A DNA stretch of 64,000 nucleotides from Caenibacillus caldisaponilyticus (GCF_002003465.1 NZ_BDDQ01000004.1:1-64000); one strand, 5' to 3'; positions 51,058 through 64,000 are shown, counted from the stretch's first letter. Numbers and translations are program-made. The notes: generated by a model from the sequence alone, not told the origin.

Positions 51058-52236
51058 GTGTTGAAAGGAAAGATATTGGGAGTCGCAATCGCTTGCACCC
51101 TGTTGGCAATGACCGCCTGCTCGGCGCCCTGGTCTGCCCAAAAGGAAGGCCAAGTCCTTAAAGGTTCTTCCAAAGGCGGACAAAAAGTGACGGTCATTCC
51201 TCAAGAAAGCAGCCAAGATTACCGGACGATTCACGCCGACCAATCAAGCGATTTGCGCGGATACATTCAGTATGGCGTCGACAACCGCGTCGATATCGAT
51301 GAAATGGAAGAAGGCTTAATGCGCCTGTCGAAAGACGCATTTAAGCCCGATGAATATTATTTTCAGCAGGGCAATTACATCAAACCGAACGTCATCGATG
51401 ACATGCTCTCAAGAAAGGGCGACAAAGCCCATCCCGGTGGATTGAATCCGCCGCTCGGCAAAGGCAAGGACTTGGGGGAACAAGCCTCCGCTCACCCCAA
51501 GGTGCTCAGCTATGTGCTCGAGCAAGATTACTTGGTTAAGGCCGGCGATAATTCATACAAACTCGGCGGCGTTTCTTTGGCGGTATCCGTAAACTCCGTT
51601 TATACAGAAAGCCTTTATAATAAAAAAGACGGAAAGACGTACACGGCTGACGTCACGTTGGATAAGAGCAAGGCGATGGCCGAGGGCAAGACCTACGCGC
51701 AGAAGGTTTTGGAACGCGTTCGGAAGATTAAGGGGCTGGAGAATGTGCCGATTTTCATTGCCCTCTACATCGAAGCGCCGCCCGGTTCATACGTTCCCGG
51801 CCATTTTTACGCGAAAACGCTCGTCGGAAAAGGCCAGTCGGCCATCGGCAAATGGCAATCCGTCAATGAAGATTACGCCATGTTCCCGACGGCGGAAGCG
51901 GATGATAAATACAAAACGGACAGCGCCAAATTCGCCAAGTTTAAAGAGGATGTGGAAAAATATTTCCCGAATTCCATCGGCATCATCGGCAAAGGCTTCT
52001 ATAAAGACGGCGAGCTCAGCGAGCTGACGGTGACGATCAACATTCGCTTTTACGACAAGACCGAAGTGATTTCGTTCGCCAATTACGTCTCCTCGCTTCT
52101 GCAAAGCCGGTTCCCATTTTCGCAACACCTGCCCGTTCAAATTTACATCAATTCCGTCGATCAGCCGGAGGCCATCATCGTCAAGCAGCCGGATATGGAC
52201 AAACCGTTCGTGCACATCTATAAATTGTATCAATAG
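51058..52236 (+). CDS. yerH: CamS family sex-pheromone-precursor-like lipoprotein (YerH)
   Basis: A 392-residue lipoprotein. The signal peptide MLKGKILGVAIACTLLAMTA is followed by the lipidated Cys in LAMTACS. The body has two CamS repeats, with QEGNYI-like YYFQQGNYIKPN and GKDLGEQASAHPKVLSYVLEQDYL early on. In Staphylococcus and Enterococcus, processed signal peptides of this family act as pheromones; here that is only a family association. GTG start with GAGGAG upstream, 10 bases after ligA. Confidence 0.92.
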   Translation: MLKGKILGVAIACTLLAMTACSAPWSAQKEGQVLKGSSKGGQKVTVIPQESSQDYRTIHADQSSDLRGYIQYGVDNRVDIDEMEEGLMRLSKDAFKPDEYYFQQGNYIKPNVIDDMLSRKGDKAHPGGLNPPLGKGKDLGEQASAHPKVLSYVLEQDYLVKAGDNSYKLGGVSLAVSVNSVYTESLYNKKDGKTYTADVTLDKSKAMAEGKTYAQKVLERVRKIKGLENVPIFIALYIEAPPGSYVPGHFYAKTLVGKGQSAIGKWQSVNEDYAMFPTAEADDKYKTDSAKFAKFKEDVEKYFPNSIGIIGKGFYKDGELSELTVTINIRFYDKTEVISFANYVSSLLQSRFPFSQHLPVQIYINSVDQPEAIIVKQPDMDKPFVHIYKLYQ

Positions 52237-52247
52237 CGGGAGGTCCC

Positions 52248-52272
52248 AGCGGGACTTGTTCCCGCTTTTTTT
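52248..52272 (+). terminator. Terminator of pcrB-pcrA-ligA-camS
   Basis: agcggga (52248-52254) pairs with tcccgct (52260-52266), followed by a T tract. Confidence 0.8.
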
Positions 52273-52476
52273 ATTTCAAAATGAAAAAGCGGCCGTCAGT
52301 CCATTAAACGAATGGAACATCGGCCCGAATAATACAATACCCATTTGCAAAACCATGGGGTGACCGTTCGGAGAAAATGGGAGAAAAAGCGCTTGTTTGG
52401 AGAAAAACGGGACCCAACGGCCGCCGCGGATCGCTAGGCGCGGGGCTGGATCCCACATCGCATGGTCGGCCTGCCA

Positions 52477-52662
52477 TTATGTCGCGTCATCATCCTTCGG
52501 CTTTGCGACATACTCGTTCGGAAGGCCTTCACCGTGGACGTTGTGGTTTTTTAACGCGCTCAGACGCCCGTTTCGCGATTCACCGCCGTGCACCTTTATC
52601 CGGCTTTGCCCGTTGTTGTCGTTGCCGTCTCGAAAGTCTTTTCTCTTGCCATCGTCGGCCAT
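52477..52662 (-). CDS. Small hydrophilic protein of unknown function (61 aa)
   Basis: Not recognised. The minus-strand ATG at 52662 has AAGGGG seven bases upstream. The protein MADDGKRKDFRDGNDNNGQS... is very polar, rich in Asn, Asp, Gly, Lys and His, with no membrane segment, and ends KPKDDDAT. It contains no obvious domain. It lies alone in the 640-base gap between camS and rocA, divergent from rocA, and is not the shadow of a plus-strand gene. The composition recalls small spore-core proteins of Bacillales, but that is only a resemblance. The frame continues upstream to 52740 without a second ribosome site. Confidence 0.5.
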   Translation of the reverse strand: MADDGKRKDFRDGNDNNGQSRIKVHGGESRNGRLSALKNHNVHGEGLPNEYVAKPKDDDAT

Positions 52663-52761
52663 TTTGCTTCCCCTTTCATCCGGATTGAACATACAAGTAT
52701 ATCCTTTGGAGGCGGATGCGGTTTTATGCCGACACACCAAATGGTAGAAATTTCCGCAAAA

Positions 52762-52790
52762 TTGAATGCCCTTGAAAAGTACGATATAAT
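52762..52790 (+). promoter_or_regulatory. Sigma-A promoter of rocA
   Basis: -35 ttgaat (52762-52767), 17-base spacer, -10 tataat (52785-52790), 85 bases before the start codon. Confidence 0.7.
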
Positions 52791-52874
52791 AAATTTGTAT
52801 GAAACAGAGATTGGGTACCGTCCCGTAAAATTTTTCCGGTGTGTTGAAACCGCTTTAAAAGGGAGGTTTTCAAA

Positions 52875-54416
52875 GTGATACCATATCGGCACGAACCGAC
52901 GTATGACTTTTCTAAGGAAGAAAATAAAGCGGCCATTCAAGCGGCGCTTGATAAAGTGCAAGCCGAACTCGGCAAGCATTACGATCTCATCATCGGCGGG
53001 GAACGCATCACGACCGAAGAAAAAATCGTATCGATCAATCCGGCGAAGAAGGATGAGGTCATCGGCACCGTCTCGAAGGCCAACAAAGAGCTTGCGGAAA
53101 AAGCGATGCAAACCGCGCTCGAAGCGTTTGAATCTTGGAGAAAATGGGATCCGCGGGACCGCGCGGACATCCTCTTTAAAGCGGCCGCCATCGTTCGCCG
53201 CCGCAAACACGAATTTTCCGCCTGGATGGTGCTCGAGGCCGGCAAGCCCTGGGCGGAAGCCGACGGCGATACATCCGAAGCCATCGACTTCATGGAATAT
53301 TACGCCCGGCAAATGCTGCGCTTGAGCCGCCCGCAGGAAATGCTCGCGGAAGCCGGCGAACACAATGAAATGTTTTATCAGCCGATGGGCGTCGGCGTCA
53401 TCATTCCGCCGTGGAACTTCCCGCTTGCGATCATGTGCGGCATGACCGTCTCCGCCGTCGTCACCGGCAATACGGTGCTTTTGAAACCGGCGAGCAACAC
53501 GCCCGTCGTCGCCGCTAAATTTGTTGAAGTGCTGGAAGAAGCGGGTCTGCCGGCCGGCGTCGTCAACTACATTCCGGGCAGCGGCGCGGAAGTCGGCGAC
53601 TATCTCGTCGATCACCCGAAAACCCGTTTCGTCAGCTTTACCGGTTCCCGCGAAGTCGGCACGCGCATTTATGAACGCGCCGCGAAAGTTCAAAAAGGCC
53701 AAATTTGGCTCAAGCGCGTCGTTGCGGAAATGGGCGGCAAGGACACCATCGTCGTCGATCAAGATGCGGATCTCGATCTCGCGGCACAATCGATCGTTTA
53801 TTCCGCGTTCGGCTATGCGGGCCAAAAATGTTCCGCCTGCTCGCGCGTCGTCGCCCATCAAGACGTCTACGACGACGTGCTGAAGAAGACGGTGGAACTC
53901 GCCAAGACGCTGACCGTCGGCGAACCGAAGGACGGCAACTATATGGGGCCGGTGATCGATAAAGCCGCGTTCGATAAAATCGCGGAATACATCGAAATCG
54001 GCAAACAAGAAGGCGAGCTCGTCCTCGGCGGCAAAGTCGATGATTCCAAAGGCTTCTTCATCGAACCGACGATTTTCGCCGGCCTGAAACCGACGGATCG
54101 CCTGATGCAGGAAGAGATTTTCGGCCCGGTCGTCGCCTTCTGCAAAGCCAAGGATTTCGACGAAGCGCTCGCCATTGCGAACAATACGGAATACGCCTTG
54201 ACCGGTTCGCTGATTTCGAACAACCGCGAACATATCGCCCGCGCCCGCCGCGACTTCCAAGTCGGCAACCTGTACATCAACCGCGGGTGCACCGGCTCGA
54301 TCGTCGGTTACCAACCGTTCGGCGGCTTCAAGATGTCCGGCACGGATGCGAAAGCCGGCGGCCCCGATTATCTCTTGAACTTCATGGAAGCGAAAACGTA
54401 CACGGAAAAATTGTAA
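52875..54416 (+). CDS. rocA: 1-pyrroline-5-carboxylate dehydrogenase RocA
   Basis: A 513-residue aldehyde dehydrogenase that oxidises P5C to glutamate in proline and arginine breakdown, NAD+-linked. RocA-type features are the N-terminal [20 protein letters not shown], the catalytic Glu in [13 protein letters not shown] and nucleophile Cys in [13 protein letters not shown], and the late cofactor loop [13 protein letters not shown]. Length matches B. subtilis RocA. GTG with AGGGAGG upstream. It is monocistronic with its own promoter and terminator; no proline dehydrogenase gene adjoins. Confidence 0.95.
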   Translation: MIPYRHEPTYDFSKEENKAAIQAALDKVQAELGKHYDLIIGGERITTEEKIVSINPAKKDEVIGTVSKANKELAEKAMQTALEAFESWRKWDPRDRADILFKAAAIVRRRKHEFSAWMVLEAGKPWAEADGDTSEAIDFMEYYARQMLRLSRPQEMLAEAGEHNEMFYQPMGVGVIIPPWNFPLAIMCGMTVSAVVTGNTVLLKPASNTPVVAAKFVEVLEEAGLPAGVVNYIPGSGAEVGDYLVDHPKTRFVSFTGSREVGTRIYERAAKVQKGQIWLKRVVAEMGGKDTIVVDQDADLDLAAQSIVYSAFGYAGQKCSACSRVVAHQDVYDDVLKKTVELAKTLTVGEPKDGNYMGPVIDKAAFDKIAEYIEIGKQEGELVLGGKVDDSKGFFIEPTIFAGLKPTDRLMQEEIFGPVVAFCKAKDFDEALAIANNTEYALTGSLISNNREHIARARRDFQVGNLYINRGCTGSIVGYQPFGGFKMSGTDAKAGGPDYLLNFMEAKTYTEKL

Positions 54417-54430
54417 ACGCCCCAAGATAC

Positions 54431-54459
54431 AACCCTCTCTCGTTCCGGGAGAGGGTTTT
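54431..54459 (+). terminator. Terminator of rocA
   Basis: aaccctctc (54431-54439) and gagagggtt (54449-54457) form a perfect stem followed by a short T run. Confidence 0.78.
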
Positions 54460-54581
54460 GCTGTGAAGTTTCCCTCTCGGCTTGAACATGGCGGTTGCCC
54501 CTTTGCGGGTTATGAATAACTTGAAGAAAGACGACGTTCGACCGGTCCGCCGTTCGGGTCCGAACCGGCTTGCCGAGCCGA

Positions 54582-54610
54582 TTGGTCGACTTCTACGTCT
54601 GTGATATAAT
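54582..54610 (+). promoter_or_regulatory. Sigma-A promoter of the SNF2-SWIM gene pair
   Basis: -35 ttggtc (54582-54587), 17-base spacer, -10 tataat (54605-54610). Confidence 0.6.
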
Positions 54611-54673
54611 CAATTTAATGAACATTTATATGAACACAAGAACACTCGGATCTACAGGGATGGAGTGTCGGTC

Positions 54674-57696
<3,023 letters not shown>

Positions 57697-57697
<1 letters not shown>

Positions 57698-58236
57698 TGG
57701 CCGACGTGTCGGCTTACGTGCGCGATCGCCGCTTTCGCGCGTGGTTGAAACGCTTTTTCAGCCTCGCCGATCCGGCGAGGCGGCGCCGCGGTGAACTTTT
57801 ATATACGGAGGGGCGCGTGCTCGATCTGAAGGAGAAAGCGTTCGGCTTTACCGCCGATGTCAAAGGATCCGAACTTTACCAAGTCTCGGCCTTTTTCAAC
57901 AGCCCGGCGGGAGCGGAGCTGCCGGATTTGGACGACGTGTTGTTCACGTGTACGTGTCCGGACGGCGCCGTGCCCTGCAAACATATCGTCGCCGCCGTGC
58001 TGAAATGGGCGGTGCACGCCGACCGCGTCAAAGCGGTGACGGAACGGCTGGCGGGCTTGCACGCCGAACGGGCGCCTCAGGGGATCAAAAAACTTGAGGA
58101 AATTTTGCGGGCGACCGACCCGGTTCGGTTCGGCGAGGAGAGCGAAGTCGCCTGGCCGTTTCAGCCCCCTCTCCACAAAGTGATGCAAGATATTCAAACG
58201 ATCGTGAAAGCCGACATTAAAAAGCGCCGGTCATAA
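57697..58236 (+). CDS. ywqB: SWIM zinc-finger protein (YwqB type)
   Basis: A 179-residue protein with a SWIM finger: FTCTCPDGAVPCKHIVAAVL shows CxCxnCxH, at about residues 86-102. SWIM proteins are thought to bind DNA or protein partners. It overlaps the helicase stop by one base (TAATG), and the pair matches B. subtilis ywqA-ywqB, so the two probably act together on DNA. The N-terminus is basic (RDRRFRAWLKRFF) and the C-terminus ends KKRRS. Confidence 0.88.
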
Positions 58237-58375
58237 GGCGGTTTTTGGAGCGGACGCCGGTCTGCCCCCGCGGCGGCGGAGAAAAAGCGTCGGTGGTGTG
58301 GGGGGATCGTTTGCCGGCACGCTTCGTTATTTGGTATCATCAAACTATTGATTGGACGTGTATGCGGAGGTGAGA

Positions 58376-58672
58376 ATGGTGGCGCGCATTACGAAAGAAC
58401 AGGTGGAACACGTCGCCGATCTGGCACGGCTCGCTTTCACCGATGAAGAAATCGCCGTGTTTACGAAAGATCTCGGCGACATCATCGCTTTTGCCGAACA
58501 GCTCAATGAGCTGGATACCGACGGCATCGAAGAAACGACGCACGTTTTAAATATCGCAAACGTCATGCGTCCCGACGAGGTGCGCGAGTCGATTTCCCGT
58601 GAAGAGGCACTGCTCAATGCGCCCGACAAGCGGGACGGACAGGTCAGAGTGCCGAACATTCTCGAAGGTTGA
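58376..58672 (+). CDS. gatC: Asp/Glu-tRNA amidotransferase subunit GatC
   Basis: A 98-residue subunit that clamps GatA and Gat[21 protein letters not shown] and the C-terminal [33 protein letters not shown] are typical. ATG 58376 or GTG 58379 may be the start; both follow GGAGGTG. gatA begins about 120 bases later. The complex makes Gln-tRNA(Gln) by transamidation in organisms lacking GlnRS. Confidence 0.95.
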   Translation: MVARITKEQVEHVADLARLAFTDEEIAVFTKDLGDIIAFAEQLNELDTDGIEETTHVLNIANVMRPDEVRESISREEALLNAPDKRDGQVRVPNILEG

Positions 58673-58790
58673 CGAACAGCGTCCGGCTGCTTGCGCGGTC
58701 GGCCAACGTGACCGTCCGGGCAAAGCCGGCCCTTGTTTGCGCACCTTTGGGTCAAACCAATAGATGGCTATAAACAGAGGAGGGAAGACG

Positions 58791-60251
58791 GTGCCGCTTT
58801 TTGAAGAAGGTTATCAAGCGATCCAAGAGCGTTTACATAAAAAAGAGATTTCCGTTTCCGATCTCGTCGATGAAGCCTATGAAAAAATCGCCGCTTACGA
58901 CTGCCAAATCGGCGCTTTTTTGACGCTGAATGAAGAAGATGCCCGCGCCGTGGCGAAAACCCTTGACGAAGAAGGCTATTCCGAAGAAGCCGCCCTTTTT
59001 GGGCTTCCGATCGGCATCAAGGACAACATCGTGACGAAAGGCTTAAAAACGACGTGCGCGAGCCGTTTGCTCGAAAATTTCATTCCGCTTTATGACGCGA
59101 CCGTCATCAGCAAAATTAAAGAACAAAAAGGGATCATCATCGGCAAGCTGAACATGGACGAGTTTGCCATGGGGTCTTCCAACGAAAATTCCGGATTTCA
59201 CGTCACGCGCAATCCGTGGGATCTTGAACGCGTGCCCGGCGGTTCGAGCGGCGGTTCGGCGGCGGCTGTCGCCGCCGGCATGGTGCCTTTCGCCCTCGGT
59301 TCGGACACCGGGGGATCGATCCGGCAGCCGGCCGCTTTTTGCGGCGTCGTCGGCATGAAACCGACATACGGCCGCGTGTCGCGGTTCGGGCTCGTGGCTT
59401 TCGCCTCGTCCCTGGATCAAATCGGGCCGATCACCCGCACGGTGGCGGACAATGCCTATTTGCTGCAAGCCATCGCCGGCGTCGATCCTTACGATTCGAC
59501 GTCCGCCGATGTGGACGTGCCGGATTATACGAGCGCGCTCACGGGCGACGTCAAGGGCTTGAAAATCGCGGTGCCGAAGGAATACTTGGGCGAAGGCGTC
59601 GACGAAGGCGTACGGCGCGCCGTGCAAAACGCGCTGGCGCAATTGGAAGCGCTCGGCGCCGCATGGGAAGAAGTGTCGCTTCCTCACTCTAAATACGCGG
59701 TTGCCACTTATTACTTGCTCGCTTCCTCGGAAGCTTCGGCGAACCTCGCCCGTTTTGACGGCGTTCGCTACGGCGTGCGCCAGGAAGCCGACAATTTAAT
59801 GGATATGTACAAAAAGACGCGGAGCGCGGGCTTCGGCGCCGAAGTCAAGCGCCGCATCATGCTCGGCACGTTCGCGCTCAGCTCCGGCTATTACGACGCC
59901 TATTATAAAAAGGCGCAAAAAGTCCGGACGCTCATCAAACGCGACTTTGAAAACGTGTTGGAAAAATACGACGTGATCATCGGGCCGACGACGCCGACTC
60001 CGGCTTTCAAGATCGGCGAAAAAATCGATGATCCGCTCACCATGTACGCCAACGACATTTTGACGATCCCGGTCAACCTCGCCGGCGTGCCCGCGATCAG
60101 TGTGCCTTGCGGATTGTCCGACGGGCTCCCGGTCGGTTTGCAAATCATCGGCAAACCCTTTGACGAAGCCACGGTTTACCGCGTCGCTTTCGCCTATGAA
60201 CAAGCGGCGAACTGGAACCTTACGCCGGATCTGAAAGGGGTGTCTGGCTGA
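58791..60251 (+). CDS. gatA: Asp/Glu-tRNA amidotransferase subunit GatA
   Basis: A 486-residue amidase-signature protein that frees ammonia from glutamine. The Lys-Ser-Ser triad is visible: Lys in [10 protein letters not shown], and Ser in [12 protein letters not shown] and [16 protein letters not shown] 58791 is chosen, with GAGGAGGGAAG upstream; an ATG at 58764 has no site. The stop overlaps gatB. Confidence 0.96.
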   Translation: MPLFEEGYQAIQERLHKKEISVSDLVDEAYEKIAAYDCQIGAFLTLNEEDARAVAKTLDEEGYSEEAALFGLPIGIKDNIVTKGLKTTCASRLLENFIPLYDATVISKIKEQKGIIIGKLNMDEFAMGSSNENSGFHVTRNPWDLERVPGGSSGGSAAAVAAGMVPFALGSDTGGSIRQPAAFCGVVGMKPTYGRVSRFGLVAFASSLDQIGPITRTVADNAYLLQAIAGVDPYDSTSADVDVPDYTSALTGDVKGLKIAVPKEYLGEGVDEGVRRAVQNALAQLEALGAAWEEVSLPHSKYAVATYYLLASSEASANLARFDGVRYGVRQEADNLMDMYKKTRSAGFGAEVKRRIMLGTFALSSGYYDAYYKKAQKVRTLIKRDFENVLEKYDVIIGPTTPTPAFKIGEKIDDPLTMYANDILTIPVNLAGVPAISVPCGLSDGLPVGLQIIGKPFDEATVYRVAFAYEQAANWNLTPDLKGVSG

Positions 60252-61678
60252 TGAATTTTGAAACGATCATCGGGCTGGAAGTCCACGTGGAATTGAAAAC
60301 GAAATCGAAAATCTTTTGCGGCTGCTCGACCGAGTTCGGCGCGCCGCCCAACACGCACACGTGCCCGATTTGCCTCGGCCATCCCGGCGTGCTCCCGGTG
60401 TTGAACAAAGAAGCCGTCGAACTGGCGATGCGGGCGGCGATGGCGCTGAACTGCGAGATTGCGACGGACACGAAGTTTGACCGGAAAAACTATTTTTATC
60501 CCGACAACCCGAAAGCCTACCAAATTTCGCAATACGACCAGCCGATCGGCCGGAACGGTTACATCGAGATTGAAGTAAACGGGAAGAAAAAACGCATCGG
60601 CATTACCCGTCTTCACCTGGAAGAAGACGCCGGCAAGCTGACCCACCATGATGACGGTTCACTCGTCGACTTTAACCGCGTCGGCACGCCGCTCATCGAA
60701 ATCGTCTCCGAGCCGGACATCCGTTCGCCCGAAGAGGCTTACGCTTATTTGGAAAAACTGAAGGCGATCATGCAGTACACCGGCGTCTCCGATTGCAAGA
60801 TGGAAGAAGGCTCGCTGCGCTGCGACGCCAACTTGTCGCTCCGCCCGTACGGCCAAGAAGCTTTCGGCACGAAGACGGAGTTGAAAAACTTGAACTCCTT
60901 CAACTTCGTGCAAAAGGGGCTCGAATACGAGCGCGACCGTCAAGCGCGCATCTTGCTTTCCGGCGGCGTTATCCGCCAAGAAACCCGCCGCTTTGATGAA
61001 GCGACGAAAACGACGGTGCTGATGCGCGTCAAAGAAGGTTCGGAGGATTACCGCTATTTTCCGGAGCCCGATCTCGTCAAGCTGCACATCGACGACGCGT
61101 GGAAGGAAAGAGTCCGCGCCCAAATTCCGGAGCTTCCGGATGCCCGGAAAGCCCGTTACATCAATGAACTCGGCTTACCGGCGTACGACGCGATGGTGCT
61201 CACCCAATCCAAGGACGTCTCCGACTTTTTCGAAGCGACGATCGCGGCCGGCGCCGACGCGAAGCAGGCGTCCAACTGGATCATGGGCGAAGTGATGGCT
61301 TATTTGAACGCTGAAGCGAAGGAGATCACCGAAGTTCCGCTGACGCCCGAAGCGCTCGCCAAGCTCATCGCCTTGATCGAGAAAGGGACGATTTCTTCCA
61401 AAATCGCGAAAAAGGTGTTTAAAGAGCTGATGAAAAACGGCGGCGATCCGGAAAAAATCGTCAAGGAAAAAGGCCTCGTGCAAATTTCCGATGAAGCCCA
61501 GCTGCGCGAGATCATCCTGCCGATTCTGGACGCCAATGAGCAATCGATCATCGACTATAAAAACGGCAAGGACCGCGCCTTGGGCTTCCTTGTCGGCGAA
61601 GTCATGAAAAAGACGCGCGGCCAAGCGAACCCACCGATGGTCAACAAAATTATTTTGGAAGAAATTGCCAAACGTTAA
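60251..61678 (+). CDS. gatB: Asp/Glu-tRNA amidotransferase subunit GatB
   Basis: A 475-residue subunit that binds the misacylated tRNA and carries the kinase/transamidase site. [20 protein letters not shown] is the typical start. The zinc cysteines are in CGCSTEF and CPICLGHPG, and the tail is the YqeY-like domain ([20 protein letters not shown]). Stop-start overlap with gatA indicates coupling. Confidence 0.97.
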   Translation: MNFETIIGLEVHVELKTKSKIFCGCSTEFGAPPNTHTCPICLGHPGVLPVLNKEAVELAMRAAMALNCEIATDTKFDRKNYFYPDNPKAYQISQYDQPIGRNGYIEIEVNGKKKRIGITRLHLEEDAGKLTHHDDGSLVDFNRVGTPLIEIVSEPDIRSPEEAYAYLEKLKAIMQYTGVSDCKMEEGSLRCDANLSLRPYGQEAFGTKTELKNLNSFNFVQKGLEYERDRQARILLSGGVIRQETRRFDEATKTTVLMRVKEGSEDYRYFPEPDLVKLHIDDAWKERVRAQIPELPDARKARYINELGLPAYDAMVLTQSKDVSDFFEATIAAGADAKQASNWIMGEVMAYLNAEAKEITEVPLTPEALAKLIALIEKGTISSKIAKKVFKELMKNGGDPEKIVKEKGLVQISDEAQLREIILPILDANEQSIIDYKNGKDRALGFLVGEVMKKTRGQANPPMVNKIILEEIAKR

Positions 61679-61717
61679 ACGACTGCTTCTATCTATCTGT
61701 AATTCTCTTTTCAAACG

Positions 61718-61753
61718 GCCTCCCCGCATTCTCCCGCGGGGAGGCTTTTTTTT
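61718..61753 (+). terminator. Terminator of gatCAB
   Basis: gcctccccgc (61718-61727) and gcggggaggc (61736-61745) form a perfect 10-bp stem, followed by eight T. Confidence 0.92.
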
Positions 61754-62143
61754 GGTTCCGATCCGCTGGCTGCGTGAAGGCTGACCGCGATCCCGCCGCG
61801 TTGATTTCTGACGGTCCCCGCCCGCCGCCTACCAGAAGGCCGTTGTCCCGATAGAGAGGCGCGCCAAACGATCGAAGCAAAAAAGGGATTTTTCGTTTCG
61901 TTATCGAAACATGTACATAGCTTTGAAGAATATACATGAATAGCATCACGTCGAGTCACCGGTCACATGGCGGCCTGCGCCTTAGGGCGTCCTACATCCC
62001 GTTTTTTCAACACAAAACATCCATAAATGATGGGAAAATTGGCGTTTGCAGCGGTCGGCGCCGTCATTGGCGCTGCCTCATCCATGCGCCGGCGGCGGCA
62101 TGGAAGCGCGAAGCAAACGCGCGCAAAAACGGAGGTGGCTTAT
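61754..62143 (+). other. Leader region of the oxidoreductase gene
   Basis: No separate gene is supported. A 16-base palindrome gtttcg-ttat-cgaaac lies at 61895-61910, the kind of site a TetR- or MarR-type repressor could bind. The open frame of the downstream gene continues upstream to ATG 62027, adding about 39 residues (hydrophobic, then four Arg), probably untranslated as part of the enzyme. Confidence 0.4.
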
Positions 62144-64000
62144 GTGGGTTTGGATCATTTGTTTTCTCCTTTTCAGCTCGCCGGTTTGACGCTGCCGAAT
62201 CGCGTCATCATGGGCTCGATGCACGTCGGATTGGAAGGCGCGGACGACAGCGGCGAAGCGCTCGTTGCCTTTTATAAAACGCGCGCCAAGAAAGGCGGGC
62301 CGGGATTAATCGTGACGGGCGGCATTTCCGTGTCGCCGGAAGGTGAAGGCGGCTTGCATTTCCTCGGGTTTTACCGCAAACGCGACGCCGCCATCATGAA
62401 AAAAATCACGGCGGGCGTCCATGAAGTCGGCGGACGGATCGCCGCTCAGTTGTTTCATGCCGGACGCTATGCCGAGCCGCTCATTACCGGCCGCCCGGCG
62501 GTGGCGCCGGCGGCGAAGCGCTCCCCGATTCATCGCCACACGCCTGAAGCCTTGTCCGGGCCGGAGATTGAACGCCTGATTGACTGTTTTGCCGAAGCGG
62601 CCAAACAGGCGGTCGAACTCGGATTTGACGCCGTTGAAATCATGGGGTCGGAAGGGTATTTGCTGAATCAGTTTCTGTCGCCCGTGACGAATGACCGAGA
62701 AGACGATTGGGGCGGTACGTTTGAAAAACGCATGCGCTTTCCGCTTCGCGTCATGGAAGCCGTCCGCAAAAGCGTCGGCCCGGATGTCCCGGTCATCTTC
62801 CGGATGTCGGGCGCCGACCTCATCCCGGGAAGCACGACCGCAGCCGAGACGATTCAATTTGCCCAGGCGCTCGAAATGGTGGGGGCGGATGCCCTGAACA
62901 TCGGCATCGGCTGGCATGAGTCGCAAGTGCCGACGATTTCCATGATGGTGCCGCGCGCCGGGTTCATCGAGGTGGCGGAGCGGATCAAGCGGCACGTCCA
63001 TATTCCCGTCATCGGCAGCAACCGCATCAACGATCCGCGCCTCGCCGACCTGCTGATCGCCCGCGGCGCGTGCGATTTCGTCTCTATGGCCCGCCCGTTT
63101 CTCGCCGACCCCGATCTTCTGCAAAAAGCGGCGAACGGCGAGTATGAGCGGATCAACATGTGCATCGCCTGCAACCAGGCTTGCCTCGACCACGTTTTCG
63201 AAGGCCGGCCGGCGTCCTGTCTCGTCAACCCTAGAGCCGGCCGGGAGTCGATCTGGCGATTGGAAAAGTCGGCGCGCCCGAAAAAGATCGCCGTCGTCGG
63301 CGGCGGGCCCGCCGGTTTGGAAGCCGCCCGCGCGCTTGCCGAAAAAGGGGAAAACGTGACGCTGTATGAAGCGTCCGGGGCGTTGGGCGGTCAATTGCTT
63401 TATGCGAAAAGGGTCCCCATGAAGGGGGAGTTCAACGAAACCCTCCGTTATTACCGGGCCGAACTCGCGCGCTTGGGCGTCGACGTCAAACTGGGGCATG
63501 AAGTGAGCGCCGATGAGCTGTTGCGCGAAGGCTTTGAAGAGGCGGTGATTGCCGTCGGCGTCCGGCCGAGGGTGCCGGACATTGCCGGCGTAGACAGCCC
63601 CCATGTCCTGACCTATCCGGAAGCGTTTGAACATCCGGAACGCGTCGGCCGCGACGTCGCGATCATCGGCGCCGGCGGTGTCGGCTGCGACGTCGCCCAC
63701 TTTTTATCGGCGCAAGGGACGCACCGCATCACGCTCATGAGGCGGCGCGGCAAAATGGGCGAAGGCCTCGGCAAAACGACGCGCTGGGCGCTCGTCCAGC
63801 ACTTGAGCCAAAGCGGGGTCGTCTTCCTCAACGAATTGACTTATAAAGCGATTCGCCCCGAAGGCGTCGTCATCGAACGGACGAAGGCCGGCAGTACGAA
63901 AGAAGAATTGATCAAAGCGGACACCGTCATCATTGCCGCCGGCCAGGAAGCGCGTGCGTTCCAAGGCCTCGACAGGTTGAAAGCAGTGGGCGTCAAGGTG
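62144..64000 (+). CDS. NAD(P)H-dependent flavin/Fe-S oxidoreductase, 2,4-dienoyl-CoA reductase (FadH) family, partial at the 3' end
   Basis: About 619 residues are visible and the frame is open to the window edge; family members are about 650-680 residues. The N-terminal old-yellow-enzyme barrel has NRVIMGSMHVGLEG, an RIAAQLFHAGRYA segment with active-site residues, and EIMGSEGYLLNQFLSP. Four Cys in MCIACNQAC...ASC bind a 4Fe-4S cluster. The C-terminal half has two dinucleotide motifs, VVGGGPAGLEAA and IIGAGGVGCDVA. Such enzymes reduce 2,4-dienoyl-CoA or other enoates. GTG 62144 has GGAGGTG six bases upstream. Exact substrate is not determined. Confidence 0.87.
   Translation, partial: MGLDHLFSPFQLAGLTLPNRVIMGSMHVGLEGADDSGEALVAFYKTRAKKGGPGLIVTGGISVSPEGEGGLHFLGFYRKRDAAIMKKITAGVHEVGGRIAAQLFHAGRYAEPLITGRPAVAPAAKRSPIHRHTPEALSGPEIERLIDCFAEAAKQAVELGFDAVEIMGSEGYLLNQFLSPVTNDREDDWGGTFEKRMRFPLRVMEAVRKSVGPDVPVIFRMSGADLIPGSTTAAETIQFAQALEMVGADALNIGIGWHESQVPTISMMVPRAGFIEVAERIKRHVHIPVIGSNRINDPRLADLLIARGACDFVSMARPFLADPDLLQKAANGEYERINMCIACNQACLDHVFEGRPASCLVNPRAGRESIWRLEKSARPKKIAVVGGGPAGLEAARALAEKGENVTLYEASGALGGQLLYAKRVPMKGEFNETLRYYRAELARLGVDVKLGHEVSADELLREGFEEAVIAVGVRPRVPDIAGVDSPHVLTYPEAFEHPERVGRDVAIIGAGGVGCDVAHFLSAQGTHRITLMRRRGKMGEGLGKTTRWALVQHLSQSGVVFLNELTYKAIRPEGVVIERTKAGSTKEELIKADTVIIAAGQEARAFQGLDRLKAVGVKV

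Noticed and set aside
52596-54425. 609-codon open frame antisense to rocA
   Set aside because: Shadow frame; the plus strand encodes a complete aldehyde dehydrogenase with catalytic residues.
62306-63700. 464-codon minus-strand open frame in the FadH-like gene
   Set aside because: Shadow of the plus-strand gene, which shows flavin, Fe-S and dinucleotide motifs.

Overview
The window is a chromosomal segment of a moderately GC-rich, low-GC-phylum Gram-positive rod (Bacillota, Bacillales, probably Bacillaceae). The evidence is gene order as much as gene content. From about 2.2 kb onward it follows the Bacillus subtilis blocks tsaE-tsaB-rimI-tsaD | ydiF | rex-tatA-tatC | ydiL | groES-groEL, then yeaC-yeaD-yebA-guaA-pbuG-purE...purD, then yerA-yerB-yerC-pcrB-pcrA-ligA-yerH and gatCAB. 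Strong GGAGG ribosome binding sites, frequent GTG/TTG starts, a CIRCE operator, PurR-type boxes and guanine riboswitches agree with this. Species cannot be fixed from the sequence alone.

Layout. 1-0.7 kb: right end of an IS256-like element and a small mobilisation-type ORF. 0.9-2.0 kb: a trans-sulfuration PLP enzyme. 2.2-4.9 kb: t6A tRNA modification genes with rimI. 4.9-5.5 kb: a terminator and a dense DnaA-box cluster. 5.5-13.3 kb: ABC-F protein, Rex, Tat translocase, methionine aminopeptidase, CPBP protease and the CIRCE-controlled chaperonin operon. 13.4-16.9 kb: an AT-richer, minus-strand five-gene ABC-2 transporter cassette that interrupts the B. subtilis-like order. 17.4-18.6 kb: a YcaQ-type DNA glycosylase. 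18.9-23.3 kb: a MoxR / DUF58 / transglutaminase operon. 23.3-41.6 kb: the purine region, comprising guaA, pbuG, a small membrane gene, an Hsp20 gene and the complete purEKBCSQLFMNHD operon. 41.9-52.2 kb: adenine deaminase, YerB, YerC, PcrB, PcrA, LigA and CamS. 52.9-58.2 kb: RocA and a SNF2 helicase/SWIM protein pair. 58.4-61.7 kb: gatCAB. 62.1 kb to the end: a FadH-type flavin/Fe-S oxidoreductase cut by the window edge.

How it works together. The purine block makes IMP from PRPP (pur operon), converts XMP to GMP (guaA), imports hypoxanthine/guanine (pbuG) and salvages adenine (adenine deaminase). guaA, pbuG and purE each have their own guanine-type riboswitch with a visible terminator. pbuG and purE also carry paired inverted PurR boxes over sigma-A promoters, so these two appear to be controlled at both initiation and elongation, and guaA at elongation only.

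Six places look like single-base frameshifts: tsaD, the ABC ATPase, one ABC permease, adenine deaminase and two in the SNF2 gene. Because tsaD is normally essential and most events are one missing base in a short run, assembly error is the simplest explanation. The part of the window least explained by known biology is the ABC-2 cassette at 13.4-16.9 kb, with its terminal membrane-anchored protein built of two tandem repeats. I see no CRISPR array, rRNA, tRNA or prophage.
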